DNA from: an uncultured Verrucomicrobia subdivision 3 bacterium
GTDB lineage: Bacteria > Verrucomicrobiota > Verrucomicrobiia > Limisphaerales > UBA11358
NCBI GenBank assembly: GCA_903895255.1
Contig: CAITTG010000135.1
Coordinates: forward strand, 1-64,000
DNA length: 64,000 nt
Direction of reading: 5' to 3'
The notes below the pieces were generated by a model that saw only the letters and a list, made by a program, of their open reading frames with translations, did not search any database and was not told where the DNA came from. Positions 8,311 through 19,091 of the stretch are shown in pieces. The position numbers were made by a program, and so were the translations under genes. Every line of letters begins with the position of its first letter. Position 1 is the stretch's first letter.

Positions 8311-10044
8311 TTAGGCAGGCAAGCCCGCTAATTCCGTCCGCGCCAGTTGAATCAACGGCTGAATGGTCTGGCGGGTAAAATCAAAACGGCAACCCGCCGC
8401 GGCAAAGAGTTCCGGCAAGGGCCGTGAGCCACCCAGCGTGAGGGCTTTTTTATAATCGGCCAGGGCCTTCGCCTTGTCATGTTTGGAGTTGGCCCAGACT
8501 TGCAGCGCACCAAGTTGGGCGATGCCGTATTCCACGTAGTAGAAGGGATACAGGAAAATGTGCAACTGCCGCTGCCACAAGTAGGCGCGGTTCGGCTCGT
8601 AGCCGGTCCAGTCCACGGAGCCGCCAAAACGGTCCATCAACGCGATCCAGGCTGCTGCTCGCTCGGTGCGGGTGTGGCCGGGGTGGGTGTAAATCCAATG
8701 CTGGAAAGCGTCCACGGTAGCCATCCAGGGGAAGAAGCCGATAATGCCCTCCAAATGCGTGCGGCGGGCGCGGTTGGCCTCGGCCGTTGGATAAAATTCC
8801 TCGATGTACTCATTGCCCAGTAATTCCATGCTCATCGACGCCACCTCGCAAAATTCAATCGGGGCGTTGCGGTAGGGATACAAATCCTCCCCCTGCGTGG
8901 CCAGGGCATGGAATGCATGACCAGCCTCGTGCAGAATGGTTTCCACATCGCGTTGCAAGCCCACGGCATTCATGAAAATGAAGGGCACGCGCGCCTCGGA
9001 CAGCGTGGACTGGTAACCGCCCGGGGCCTTGCCTTTGCGATTGTCCAGGTCCAACAGCTTCAGGTCCTGCATTAATTTAAAGCCGCCGGCCAACCCAACG
9101 TCGAGGGTGTCGAAAATTTTCTGGGTGCGGGCCACCATTTCATTCACGTCAGCGAACGGTTTCAAGGGCGCGCGGTTTTTGGGGTCCACGCCCAGGTCCC
9201 ACGGGCGCAGCTCGGTCAGGCCCAGTTGCCGCTGGCGCTCGGCTTGTAATTCACGCACGGCGGGCATGACTTCGGATTCCACGGCGTCGTGAAACCTGGC
9301 ACAGTCTTCCGGGGTGTAATCAAAACGGCCCATGCGGCGGAACATGTAGTCCCGGTAATTGGCAAAGCCCGCGTTCAGGGCGATCTGGTGGCGCTGTTGG
9401 ATCAACGCGTCGAAGAGGTCGTCAAATTTATCCGCTTCTTGCAAACGCCGGCTGGCAACGGTGGTCCAGGCTTCCTGACGCAGGGTGCGGTCGGGTTCCT
9501 CCTGGTAACGGCCCATTTGGACGAGGGTTTTTTCCTCGCCGCGAAAGGTGACCATGAGCGAGCCGCTGAGTTTTTGAAATTGCTGGCCAAGGCGGGCTTC
9601 CTCGGTTTCGAGGGGAATGTTTTCCGGACGGAACAGGGCCACGTGATTGGTGACATCGCGATCAAACACCGCAAACCGCGCGGCGGCCAGCGCGGCGCGC
9701 TGGGGATGGGCCACGTAAAGTTGTTCCAGGGCAAACTGGCGGGGCTTGAGCTGCGGCTCGACGTGCTCGACAAAAAACAGGTAGGCCTTTTCCGCGTCGG
9801 CATTGTCGGTGTGGCAGGTCATGGCGATGTTGCGGCGCGCGGCTTCCTCATCCAAAGCGGCATTAAGTTCGCTCCAGTCCAGCAGCCATTGCTCCAGGGC
9901 GGCCGGGGTGGCGGCCTGGGCGGCGCGGGTTTCCAATTGGTCGAACAAAGGGGCGATCTGGGACCAATCGCCGAGATCAAGGTTTAGCGGGACGAACGTG
10001 CGCGGTTTATGGGCCGTCAATTTACCAAAAGGCAACAAATTCAT
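8311..10044 (-). CDS. M3 family oligoendopeptidase (PepF-like)
   Basis: 577-residue cytosolic zinc metallopeptidase that would trim oligopeptides. The zinc motif HEAGH lies near residue 370 and the third ligand glutamate in FCEVASMSMELL near 400; the length agrees with oligoendopeptidase F and related M3 enzymes. No signal peptide. The ATG at 10044 faces the cyclic glucan synthase gene, with which it shares an intergenic segment. Confidence 0.92.
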   Translation of the reverse strand: MNLLPFGKLTAHKPRTFVPLNLDLGDWSQIAPLFDQLETRAAQAATPAALEQWLLDWSELNAALDEEAARRNIAMTCHTDNADAEKAYLFFVEHVEPQLKPRQFALEQLYVAHPQRAALAAARFAVFDRDVTNHVALFRPENIPLETEEARLGQQFQKLSGSLMVTFRGEEKTLVQMGRYQEEPDRTLRQEAWTTVASRRLQEADKFDDLFDALIQQRHQIALNAGFANYRDYMFRRMGRFDYTPEDCARFHDAVESEVMPAVRELQAERQRQLGLTELRPWDLGVDPKNRAPLKPFADVNEMVARTQKIFDTLDVGLAGGFKLMQDLKLLDLDNRKGKAPGGYQSTLSEARVPFIFMNAVGLQRDVETILHEAGHAFHALATQGEDLYPYRNAPIEFCEVASMSMELLGNEYIEEFYPTAEANRARRTHLEGIIGFFPWMATVDAFQHWIYTHPGHTRTERAAAWIALMDRFGGSVDWTGYEPNRAYLWQRQLHIFLYPFYYVEYGIAQLGALQVWANSKHDKAKALADYKKALTLGGSRPLPELFAAAGCRFDFTRQTIQPLIQLARTELAGLPA

Positions 10045-10160
10045 GCGCCTAGGATAGGGAAATGATGGCGAATGGAAAGGATTTCGGAGACCAGTTGCAT
10101 GGGGGCTTTACCCCATATGACCCGCCGGCCAGCAAGTCCATAATAAACGGGGCAATCAAC

Positions 10161-13100
10161 ATGCAGAAATTTCCCGCGCGCTTGCAAAACTGGCTGACCC
10201 GCCTCACCCGCTCACGCCCCAGTGCGAGCGAGCCGCCATTGCGGGCGGAATTATTCAGCGTGGAACAACTTTCTCTGCACGCCAAAGCCATGGCTGCCAG
10301 TCATCGAGTGGTGACGCGGCAGGGAGGCAACCGTTTGCTGGCCCGGCTGGGTCAAAACGAGGACATCCTTCGGGCCTTCAACCACGCGAGTCTGGCCATC
10401 GCCCCGGGCCAGCGCATCACGCCCGCTGCCGAGTGGTTGCTCGACAACTTTTACCTGATCGAAGAACAGATTCAGCTGGCCCGGCGGCATCTGCCCCGGG
10501 GCTACAGCCGGGAATTGCCCCGGCTCGTGAACGGCCCTTCGGCCGGGTTACCGCGCGTTTACGACATCGTGCTGGAACTGATCGCGCATGTGGATGCCCA
10601 GATTGACGAGGGCCCGCTCACGCCCTTCATCACCGCCTATCAGTCCGTGGTGTCCTTGAAACTGGGGGAATTGTGGGCCATCCCCATCATGCTGCGACTG
10701 GGTTTGATCGAAAACCTCCAGCGCGTCACCACCCGCTTGATCACTGCCCGGCAGGATCGGGATCTGGCGCGCACGTGGGTTGACCGGTTGCAGGACATGG
10801 CCGAGAAACACCCTTCCCGGCTGGTGATCGTGGTGGCGGACATGGCCCGGGCCGAACTGCCGTTGTCGAGTTCGTTCGTGGCGGAATTTTGCCAGCGCTT
10901 GTCCCGCCAAAGCCCCGTGCTGCATCTGGCCCGCAGCTGGCTGGAACAGCGGCTCGCGGAACAGGGGTTGTCCATCGAACTGCTGGTCCAGCAGGAGAGT
11001 CAAAATCAGGCGGCCGACCAGGTTTCGGTCAGTCATAGCATTGCCAGTCTGCGCGCCTTGAGCGCCATGGACTGGATGAAGTTCGTGGAGTCCCTGAGCC
11101 TGGTGGAGGCGACGTTGCGAACCGACCCGGCGGGGGTTTATCCAGGGATGGATTTTGCCACGCGCGACCGCTATCGTCATGCCGTGGAGTTTCTGGCCCG
11201 CCACAGCCGGGTGGCGGAGGCGGAGGTCGCAGCGCGGGCCATTCAACTGGCGGCCGCCAGTGCGCAGGGCAAAGGCGGGGCGGACCGCGCCGCGCATGTG
11301 GGCTTTTATCTCATTGATCAGGGCCAGGCCGTGCTGGGGCGCGGTCTGCGCGTGCGCTGGCCATGGCGGACGGGGATTGAACGAGGGGTGCAGCGTTTTC
11401 CCCTGCCATTTTATGGCGGCGGCATTGGGCTGGTCACGTTCCTGGCCACCCTTGGCTTTCTCCAGGCGGCCCGGGTGGTGGCGGCGCCAGCGGGAATCCT
11501 GATTTTCCTCACCCTCGTTTTCTGCCTGTGCGCCAGCCAGTTGGGGGTGTCGCTGATGAACTGGCTCTGCGTGTTGCTGGTAAAGCCCCGGCTCCTCCCG
11601 CGCATGGACTTTACCACGGGCATCCCGGCCGCAGACCGGACCGTGGTGGTGGTGCCCACAATGCTCACCAGCCTGGAAGGGGTGGACCGCCTGATCGAGG
11701 CCTTGGAAATCCATCATCTGGCGAACCGGGACCGGCGCCTGCATTTCGCCCTGCTGACGGATTTTCGGGATGCCGCGACAGAAGTTTTGCCGGGTGATAG
11801 CGGGCTGCGGGAGCGGGCGCGGGCGGGTATTGAGCGACTGAACCGCAAATATGCGGCCGCGACCCGGGACCTCTTTTTCTTGTTCCATCGCCCGCGCCGG
11901 TGGAATGCCGGCGAGGGTTGCTGGATGGGGTACGAGCGCAAACGGGGCAAACTGACAGAGTTCAATGCCTTCCTCCGGGGCGCGTCCCGCGACTGCTTCT
12001 CCGAAATCGTGGGGCTGGCGGACATCCTTTCCGCCTGCAAATACGTCATCACCCTGGACACGGACACCCAACTGCCGCGCGACGCGGCCCGGCAGCTCGT
12101 GGGCACGATGGCGCACCCGCTGAACCATCCGGTGTTCGACGCGCGGCGGGGGACCGTCATTGAGGGTTACAGTATTTTACAGCCGCGCGTCGGGGTGAGC
12201 CTGCCGGGCGCACGGCGGTCGTGGTTCGTCCGCTTGTTCGCCTCCGACGCCGGGATTGATCCGTATACGCGGGAAGTCTCCGACGTGTATCAGGATGTTT
12301 TTCACGAAGGCTCATTTGTGGGCAAGGGCATCTACGATGTGGATGCTTTCCAACGGGCCATGGCGGGACGATTCCCGGAAAACACGGTGCTCAGCCACGA
12401 TCTGCTGGAAGCCTGCCACGCCCGTTCAGCCCTGGTGAGCGACGTGGAATTCTACGAGGAATATCCCTCGCGCTATAACGTGGACATTGACCGCCGCCAT
12501 CGCTGGATTCGTGGCGACTGGCAGATCTCCCAATGGCTGCTGCCGCGGGTTCCCGGAGCGGACGCCCGGCGCATTGCCAATCCGCTTTCCCGGCTGTCCC
12601 AGTGGAAAATATTGGACAACCTGCGGCGCAGCGTCGTGCCGGTGGCGTTGCTGGCACTGATGTTGGGCGCGTGGCTGCTATTGCCGGCCGCCGGCTATCT
12701 CGGCACGCTGGCGGTGCTTTGCCTCATCACCTTCCCCGTCTTGCTGGCGACGGTGGCGGACGTGCTGCGCAAACCGACAGATTTGCCGTGGATCATGCAT
12801 TTGCAGGAATCCGCCGGCGCCGGTTTCCGCCAGCTTGGCCAGTTATTTCTCACACTGGCTTTTCTCCCCTATGACGCGTTTATCAGTGTGGATGCCATTG
12901 GCCGGACCCTGTTTCGCGTGATCGTGACGCATAAACGTTTGCTCGAGTGGCAAACCTCGGGTGATTCCGAACGGACGACCCGGGCCAGCCTGGCCGGATT
13001 TTACTCCACCATGTGGTGTGTGCCCGGGGTGGCCCTGCTGGCAGGGGGTCTGCTGGTTTGGCTGCATCCAGCTCAATTCATAATGGGCTGGCCGATTTTT

Positions 13101-16100
13101 GGCGTCTGGCTGGCGGCTCCCTGGCTGGCCTGGTGGATCAGCCAGCCGATTGAATCGGCGGAACCGGCTTTGAAAGCCGAACAACTGGCCTTTCTCGGCC
13201 AGACCGCCCGCAAAACCTGGCATTTTTTTGAAACGTTTGTGGCCGTGGAGGACAACTGGCTGCCGCCGGATAATTTTCAGGAGATTCCCACACCGACAAT
13301 CGCCTCACGCACGTCGCCAACGAACATGGGACTGGCGCTGCTCGCCAATCTGGCCGCCCGGGATTTGGGATATCTGTCGGCGGGCGGTTTGGTTCGCCGC
13401 ACGCAGGCGACCCTGGCCACCATGCAACAGCTCGAGCGACACCGCGGACATTTTTACAACTGGTATGAAACCCGCACGCTGCAACCACTGCTGCCGCTGT
13501 ATGTTTCCAGCGTGGACAGTGGCAATCTGGCCGGCCATTTGCTCACGCTGGGCGCCGGGCTGCGGGAACAGGCGGGCGAACCCATTTTCCGGCCGCAGAT
13601 CTTCGCCGGCCTGCGGGACACCTTGCGAATCCTCCAGGAGCTCTCCCCCGGCCAGGCCGACCTGACGCGGTTTGAAAAGGAATTATCACTGGTCCCGTCC
13701 ACGCTGCGCGCGGCCCACGCCATCCTGGCCGGTTTGACGGAACAGGCCGGAGACATTGCCCGGGCGCGGGCCGGCCAGTCGGTGGAGCAGAAAACTTGGT
13801 CTGGAGCGCTCCTGCGGCTCTGCGAAGATCACCTCGCCGACCTGCGTCACGTCGCACCCTGGCTGCGGGTGGCGGGTGGTGCCGCCGCCACGACGGGCGA
13901 TAGTGCGGTCATGCTATTGAAACTGGAGCAGGCGCGGACCCTGCGGGAAGTTTCATTGTTGGAATGGCCAACCCAGTCCGAGCCCGCCCCCTCCCCGGAC
14001 TTCGCCGCACTCACCGGCGGTTTGCGCGAAGCGGGCAAAAATGCCCGCCAGCGATTGCTCGACCTGGAAGCCCTGGCCGGGCAGACAGACGAATTGGCGG
14101 CCATGGACTTCACCTTTCTCTTTGACACCGCGCGTGATTTATTTTGCACCGGTTATAATGTCACCGAACGCCGGCGCGACACCGGATTTTATGATCTACT
14201 AGCCTCGGAAGCGCGTTTGTGCAGCTACGTGGCCATTGCCCTGGGGCAGGTGCCGCAGAAGAACTGGTTTTCCCTGGGACGGCTGCTAGTCGCTTCCCAC
14301 GGGGATCCGATCCTGGTTTCGTGGAGCGGTTCGATGTTTGAATATTTGATGCCGCTGCTGGTCATGCCCAATTATGAGCATACCCTGCTGGATCACAGTT
14401 GCCGTGCCGCGGTGCAAGTGCAAATGGACTATGGGAAATTGCGCGGCGTTCCGTGGGGGGTCTCCGAATCGGGTTATAATCGGACGGATGTGCATTTGAA
14501 CTACCAGTATCGCGCCTTCGGTGTGCCGGGCCTGGGTTTGAAACGGGGCCTGGCCGACGACCTGGTGGTTGCCCCTTATGCCACGGCCATGGCACTGATG
14601 ATCGCGCCGGTGGCCGCTTGTGAAAACCTGCAACGGCTCGCCACTGAGGGGCGCCTCGGCGCGTATGGATTCTATGAAGCGGTGGATTACACAGCTTCCC
14701 GGCTGCCGCCCGACGAGACCAGCATCGCCATCCGCTCGTTCATGGTTCATCATCAGGGGATGAGCCTGCTGGCCCTGGTCAACTTGTTGCAGGACAACCA
14801 CATGCAACGGCGATTCATGGCGTGCCCCTTGCTCAAGGCGGCGGACTTGCTGTTGCAGGAACGGGTCCCCAAGACCGCCGGGAACGTGTTCGCGGAAGAT
14901 CTGAAACTTGAAGAATCGCGTACTCCGGCCGGCGAGGGCGAAGGCGTGATGCGCGTCTTCACCAATCCCAGCCCGCCATCGCCGGAGGTGCATCTTTTAT
15001 CCAACGGCCGCTACCATGTCGTGATCACGAGTGCCGGCGGCGGCTACAGTCGCTGGCGGGATCTGGCGGTCACCCGCTGGCAGGAGGATGCCACGCGCGA
15101 CGCGTGGGGAAGTTTTATTTACCTGCGCGATCTGGCCAGCGGGGATTTGTGGTCGGCCACGCATCAACCCACCTTGTGCCCCACCCAGGCCTACGAAGCC
15201 ATCTTTACCCAGGCCCGCGCAGAGTTCCGCCAGCGTCACGCCAGCCTCGAAGTTCACACTGAAATCAGCGTGTCGCCCGAGGACGACGTTGAACTGCGGC
15301 GGTTGACGATCACCAACCATTCCCCGGTACCACGGGTGATTGAACTGACTAGCTACGCGGAGGTGGTCCTGGCCAGTCCCGCCGCGGACGCGGCGCATCC
15401 GGCGTTTAGCAATCTCTTTGTCCAGACCGAATTTATTCCCAAATCCTCGGCGATTCTTTGTACACGCCGGCCACGTTCCCAGGAGGAGAAGCCGCCATGG
15501 TTGCTGCATCTGATGGTTGGGCAGGGCGGCCAGCAAGGGGAAATCTCTTGCGAAACCGACCGCGCGGCCTTTGTGGGCCGTGGCGGAACCCTGACCCATC
15601 CGGCGGCTTTGGAAAAAATCGCGCCCTTGTCCAACACCGCCGGCTCGGTCCTCGACCCCGTCATTTCGCTCCGGCGCATCGTCACGCTGCCGCCGCATGA
15701 AACGGCCATCATTGATTTCGTCACCGGGGTTTCCGAAACCCGCGAGGCGGCGCTGGCGCAGGTGGAAAAATACCAAAGCTCCCGGATGGCCGACCGCACC
15801 TTCGATCTGGCGTGGACCCACAGCCAGGTGACTCTGCGCCAGCTCAATATCACCGAGGCCGAGGCCCAGCTCTATGGGCGGCTGGCGAGCGGGTTGATTT
15901 ATGCCGATCCCGCCCGCCGGGCCTGCCATGCTTTGTTGCTCAATAACCGGCGCGGACAAAACGGCCTGTGGAGCTACGGCATTTCGGGCGACGTCCCGAT
16001 TCTGGTGCTCCGGATCAGTGACGGCGAAAAAATCGAAATCGTCCGGCAACTGGTCCTGGCCCATGCCTACTGGCGGCTGAAAGGGCTGGCGACGGAACTC

Positions 16101-18830
16101 CTCATTTTGAACGAGGATGTCTCGGTTTACCGCCAGTCCTTGCAGGAGGAGATCACCAGCCTGATTTCGTCCGGCACGACGGCGCAAATCCTGGACAAGC
16201 CGGGCGGCATCTTCGTCCGCCGGCTGGAACAAATTCCCAACGAGGACCGGGTGCTCCTGCAAGCGGCCGCTCGCATTGTGCTGGACGACCAGAAAGGCAC
16301 CCTGGCGGAACAACTGGAGGACCGCAGCGTGCTGGAGCCCCAGATCCCGATGCTGCGACCTCACCGCTCCCCGGTCGCGGATTTGCCCGATCCGCTCCCG
16401 CCCCGCGAATTAATATTCCCGAATGGCCTGGGTGGCTTTACCCGGGACGGCCATGAGTATGTCATCACCCTGCAGCCCGGCCAGATGACCCCGGCCCCCT
16501 GGGTTAATGTGCTGGCCAATCCCTGGCTCGGCACGTTGATCTCCGAAAGTGGCGCGGCCTACACCTGGGTGGAGAACGCGCATGAATTTCGCCTGACCCC
16601 CTGGAGTGACGATCCCGTGCAGGATCCCGCCGGCGAGGCTTTATATATTCGTGACGAACAAACCGGACAATTCTGGTCCCCCACCCCCCTGCCCGCGCGC
16701 GGTCTCACCCCCTATGTAATCCGCCATGGCTTTGGTTACACGGTTTTTGAACACACCGAAAACGGCATTGCCTCTGAATTGTGGGTGTATGTGGCCATGG
16801 ACGCCCCGGTGAAATTTTCCGTGCTAAAATTGCGCAACGTCTCGGGACGTCCGCGCCGCCTTTCGGTCACGGGTTACTGGGAATGGGTGCTGGGAGATTT
16901 GCGGCCCAAGACCCTGCTGCATGTGCAAACCGAGGTGGACCCCCGAACCGGGGCTTTGCTGGCGCGCAACTACTACAACGCGGAGTTCCCCGACCGCATT
17001 GTGTTTCTGGACATCAATGATGCCACCTGCACCCGGACGGGCGACCGGAAGGAATTCATTGGCCGGAACGGCAGCCTCGCGGAGCCGGCGGCCCTGCAAC
17101 GCACCCGCCTGTCCGGCAAAGTCGGCGCGGGACTGGATCCCTGCGGTGCGGTGCAGATTGCTTTCAACCTGGCCGTGGGACAGGAGCGGGAAACGACTTT
17201 TCGCCTCGGCGTGGGGCGCAGCCCGGCGGATGTCCAGACCCTGATCCGGCGTTTTCGCCGGGCGGACGCCAGCCGGCAGGCGCTCGAAGGGGTGTGGCAA
17301 TACTGGAACCGCACCCTGGGCGCGGTGAATGTGGACACCCCGGATCCCGCCGTGAATGTGCTGGCCAACGGCTGGTTGTTGTACCAGACCCTGGGCTGTC
17401 GGCTCTGGGGGCGCACGGGGTTTTATCAATCGGGCGGCGCCTATGGTTTTCGCGACCAATTGCAGGACGTCATGGCACTGGTGCACGCCGAACCGGCACT
17501 CACCCGGGAACATTTGCTCCGCGCCGCCGCCCGGCAATTTTCCGAAGGCGATGTGCAACACTGGTGGCATCCGCCGGCGGGACGCGGGGTGCGGACGCAT
17601 TTTTCGGACGATTTCCTCTGGCTGCCCTACGTGACCTGCCGTTACGTGACCTGCCTGGCGGACACCGGCGTGCTGGATGAACTGGTGCCATTTCTGGAGG
17701 GCCGGCCCGTCAAGCCCGAGGAGGAGTCCTACTATGATTTGCCCCATCGGTCGGCCGAGTCCGCCACGCTTTACCAGCATTGTGTCCGGGCCATTGAGCA
17801 TGGCTTGAAATTTGGCGAGCATGGCTTGCCGCTCATGGGTTGCGGTGACTGGAATGACGGCATGAACCTGGTCGGCAAAGCTGGTCGCGGCGAAAGTGTC
17901 TGGCTCGGTTTCTTCCTTTACGATGTGCTGACTCAGTTTGCCGGGCTGGCGCGCGCCCGCAATGATGTGGTATTTGCCGACCGTTGCGTGGCCCAGGCGC
18001 GGCAATTACAACAGAATCTGGAACTGCACGCCTGGGATGGCGGGTGGTACCGCCGCGCCTATTTCGACAACGGGGAACCGCTCGGCTCCCTGACCAATCC
18101 GGAATGCCAGATTGATTCCCTGCCGCAAAGCTGGTCGGTGATCAGCGCGGCGGGCAATCCGCAGCGGTCCCGCGAAGCCATGGAAGCCGTGGACCGGCGG
18201 CTGGTCCGCCGTCAAGCCGGGCTGATTCAATTGTTTGATCCGCCTTTCGACCACTCCACGCTCAATCCGGGTTATATCAAGGGGTACATCCCGGGCGTGC
18301 GGGAGAACGGCGGCCAGTACACCCACGGCGCGATTTGGACCACCATGGCCTTTGCCCTCCTCGGTGACCATGAACGCGCCTGGGAGCTCTTTAACCTGCT
18401 GAACCCCGTGCATCACGGCGGGACGCCCGCGCAAATCGCCACTTATAAAGTCGAGCCGTATGTGGTCGCGGCGGATGTCTACGCCATGGCTCCGCACACC
18501 GGCCGGGGCGGCTGGACCTGGTACACGGGTTCCGCCGGTTGGATGTACCAGCTGCTCATCGAAACGTTGCTGGGCATCCATCTGGAGGGCGACCGGCTCC
18601 GGCTCGCTCCACGCATGCCGCCAAGTTGGACAACCTACAAGGTGCATTACCGTTACCGGCAAACCGTTTATCACATTACCATCAACCGAGTATTGGCCAT
18701 GGCTCCAGGAACCAAGGAACTGTGGCTGGATGGAAACAAACTGGCAGGCGAATCCTTCCTGCTGGTGGATGACCGCCAGGAGCATGCCGTGGAGTTCCGC
18801 GTCGGGCCAAATCCGGCCCGTAATGGTTGA
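10161..18830 (+). CDS. Cyclic beta-1,2-glucan synthase (NdvB/ChvB-like)
   Basis: Giant membrane enzyme (2889 residues from ATG 10161; the frame extends upstream to ATG 10062, whose added 33 residues look non-coding and would leave only 17 bases between divergent starts). The length equals that of known cyclic glucan synthases. Order: N-terminal region, membrane segments encoded about 11.4-11.6 kb, a GT84-type transferase with DTDT (about 12.06 kb) and RRHRWIRGDW (about 12.49 kb), more membrane segments at 12.6-13.1 kb, a glycoamylase-like domain (SGSMFEY near 14.33 kb), repeated sugar-binding modules, and a GH94 phosphorylase domain with GCGDWNDGMN near 17.84 kb. It makes and cyclises beta-1,2-glucan from UDP-glucose into the periplasm. 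No separate export ATPase (NdvA-like) is next to it. Confidence 0.95.
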   Translation: MQKFPARLQNWLTRLTRSRPSASEPPLRAELFSVEQLSLHAKAMAASHRVVTRQGGNRLLARLGQNEDILRAFNHASLAIAPGQRITPAAEWLLDNFYLIEEQIQLARRHLPRGYSRELPRLVNGPSAGLPRVYDIVLELIAHVDAQIDEGPLTPFITAYQSVVSLKLGELWAIPIMLRLGLIENLQRVTTRLITARQDRDLARTWVDRLQDMAEKHPSRLVIVVADMARAELPLSSSFVAEFCQRLSRQSPVLHLARSWLEQRLAEQGLSIELLVQQESQNQAADQVSVSHSIASLRALSAMDWMKFVESLSLVEATLRTDPAGVYPGMDFATRDRYRHAVEFLARHSRVAEAEVAARAIQLAAASAQGKGGADRAAHVGFYLIDQGQAVLGRGLRVRWPWRTGIERGVQRFPLPFYGGGIGLVTFLATLGFLQAARVVAAPAGILIFLTLVFCLCASQLGVSLMNWLCVLLVKPRLLPRMDFTTGIPAADRTVVVVPTMLTSLEGVDRLIEALEIHHLANRDRRLHFALLTDFRDAATEVLPGDSGLRERARAGIERLNRKYAAATRDLFFLFHRPRRWNAGEGCWMGYERKRGKLTEFNAFLRGASRDCFSEIVGLADILSACKYVITLDTDTQLPRDAARQLVGTMAHPLNHPVFDARRGTVIEGYSILQPRVGVSLPGARRSWFVRLFASDAGIDPYTREVSDVYQDVFHEGSFVGKGIYDVDAFQRAMAGRFPENTVLSHDLLEACHARSALVSDVEFYEEYPSRYNVDIDRRHRWIRGDWQISQWLLPRVPGADARRIANPLSRLSQWKILDNLRRSVVPVALLALMLGAWLLLPAAGYLGTLAVLCLITFPVLLATVADVLRKPTDLPWIMHLQESAGAGFRQLGQLFLTLAFLPYDAFISVDAIGRTLFRVIVTHKRLLEWQTSGDSERTTRASLAGFYSTMWCVPGVALLAGGLLVWLHPAQFIMGWPIFGVWLAAPWLAWWISQPIESAEPALKAEQLAFLGQTARKTWHFFETFVAVEDNWLPPDNFQEIPTPTIASRTSPTNMGLALLANLAARDLGYLSAGGLVRRTQATLATMQQLERHRGHFYNWYETRTLQPLLPLYVSSVDSGNLAGHLLTLGAGLREQAGEPIFRPQIFAGLRDTLRILQELSPGQADLTRFEKELSLVPSTLRAAHAILAGLTEQAGDIARARAGQSVEQKTWSGALLRLCEDHLADLRHVAPWLRVAGGAAATTGDSAVMLLKLEQARTLREVSLLEWPTQSEPAPSPDFAALTGGLREAGKNARQRLLDLEALAGQTDELAAMDFTFLFDTARDLFCTGYNVTERRRDTGFYDLLASEARLCSYVAIALGQVPQKNWFSLGRLLVASHGDPILVSWSGSMFEYLMPLLVMPNYEHTLLDHSCRAAVQVQMDYGKLRGVPWGVSESGYNRTDVHLNYQYRAFGVPGLGLKRGLADDLVVAPYATAMALMIAPVAACENLQRLATEGRLGAYGFYEAVDYTASRLPPDETSIAIRSFMVHHQGMSLLALVNLLQDNHMQRRFMACPLLKAADLLLQERVPKTAGNVFAEDLKLEESRTPAGEGEGVMRVFTNPSPPSPEVHLLSNGRYHVVITSAGGGYSRWRDLAVTRWQEDATRDAWGSFIYLRDLASGDLWSATHQPTLCPTQAYEAIFTQARAEFRQRHASLEVHTEISVSPEDDVELRRLTITNHSPVPRVIELTSYAEVVLASPAADAAHPAFSNLFVQTEFIPKSSAILCTRRPRSQEEKPPWLLHLMVGQGGQQGEISCETDRAAFVGRGGTLTHPAALEKIAPLSNTAGSVLDPVISLRRIVTLPPHETAIIDFVTGVSETREAALAQVEKYQSSRMADRTFDLAWTHSQVTLRQLNITEAEAQLYGRLASGLIYADPARRACHALLLNNRRGQNGLWSYGISGDVPILVLRISDGEKIEIVRQLVLAHAYWRLKGLATELLILNEDVSVYRQSLQEEITSLISSGTTAQILDKPGGIFVRRLEQIPNEDRVLLQAAARIVLDDQKGTLAEQLEDRSVLEPQIPMLRPHRSPVADLPDPLPPRELIFPNGLGGFTRDGHEYVITLQPGQMTPAPWVNVLANPWLGTLISESGAAYTWVENAHEFRLTPWSDDPVQDPAGEALYIRDEQTGQFWSPTPLPARGLTPYVIRHGFGYTVFEHTENGIASELWVYVAMDAPVKFSVLKLRNVSGRPRRLSVTGYWEWVLGDLRPKTLLHVQTEVDPRTGALLARNYYNAEFPDRIVFLDINDATCTRTGDRKEFIGRNGSLAEPAALQRTRLSGKVGAGLDPCGAVQIAFNLAVGQERETTFRLGVGRSPADVQTLIRRFRRADASRQALEGVWQYWNRTLGAVNVDTPDPAVNVLANGWLLYQTLGCRLWGRTGFYQSGGAYGFRDQLQDVMALVHAEPALTREHLLRAAARQFSEGDVQHWWHPPAGRGVRTHFSDDFLWLPYVTCRYVTCLADTGVLDELVPFLEGRPVKPEEESYYDLPHRSAESATLYQHCVRAIEHGLKFGEHGLPLMGCGDWNDGMNLVGKAGRGESVWLGFFLYDVLTQFAGLARARNDVVFADRCVAQARQLQQNLELHAWDGGWYRRAYFDNGEPLGSLTNPECQIDSLPQSWSVISAAGNPQRSREAMEAVDRRLVRRQAGLIQLFDPPFDHSTLNPGYIKGYIPGVRENGGQYTHGAIWTTMAFALLGDHERAWELFNLLNPVHHGGTPAQIATYKVEPYVVAADVYAMAPHTGRGGWTWYTGSAGWMYQLLIETLLGIHLEGDRLRLAPRMPPSWTTYKVHYRYRQTVYHITINRVLAMAPGTKELWLDGNKLAGESFLLVDDRQEHAVEFRVGPNPARNG

Positions 18831-18834
18831 ACTT

Positions 18835-19044
18835 TTAAATCTTGGTCTTAATCCCGCAGGCGCGGGCCAGACACCAGCCCCGGACGGCTTCAAAAATAGC
18901 GAACAGCCCCGCCACCACAAAAACCAGCCCGATGCCCAAATTGTAATCCACGGTGATAATGCCAGCGATGAGGCAAAGACTCCCAATCACCCCCCGGGCG
19001 ATGCGCCCCCGGTGGTTAATGTTGGGACTGAAGAACCGCTTCAT
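18835..19044 (-). CDS. DUF2892 (YgaP-like) inner-membrane protein
   Basis: 69 residues with two hydrophobic helices (GVIGSLCLIAGIITVD and GLVFVVAGLFAIFEAV) after an N-terminal MKRFFSPNINHRGRI segment, the usual form of stand-alone DUF2892 proteins. The stop lies four bases from the stop of the convergent cyclic glucan synthase gene, and no terminator is visible between them. Function unknown. Confidence 0.75.
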   Translation of the reverse strand: MKRFFSPNINHRGRIARGVIGSLCLIAGIITVDYNLGIGLVFVVAGLFAIFEAVRGWCLARACGIKTKI

Positions 19045-19091
19045 AGGAGTATAGTACCACGAGTCGAAGGCCGGGACAATAGTTGTTGTGA

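Noticed and set aside
10548..16364. Long minus-strand open frames (up to 526 codons)
   Set aside because: They lie fully within the cyclic glucan synthase gene and have no recognisable motif; GC-rich codon use opens antisense frames.
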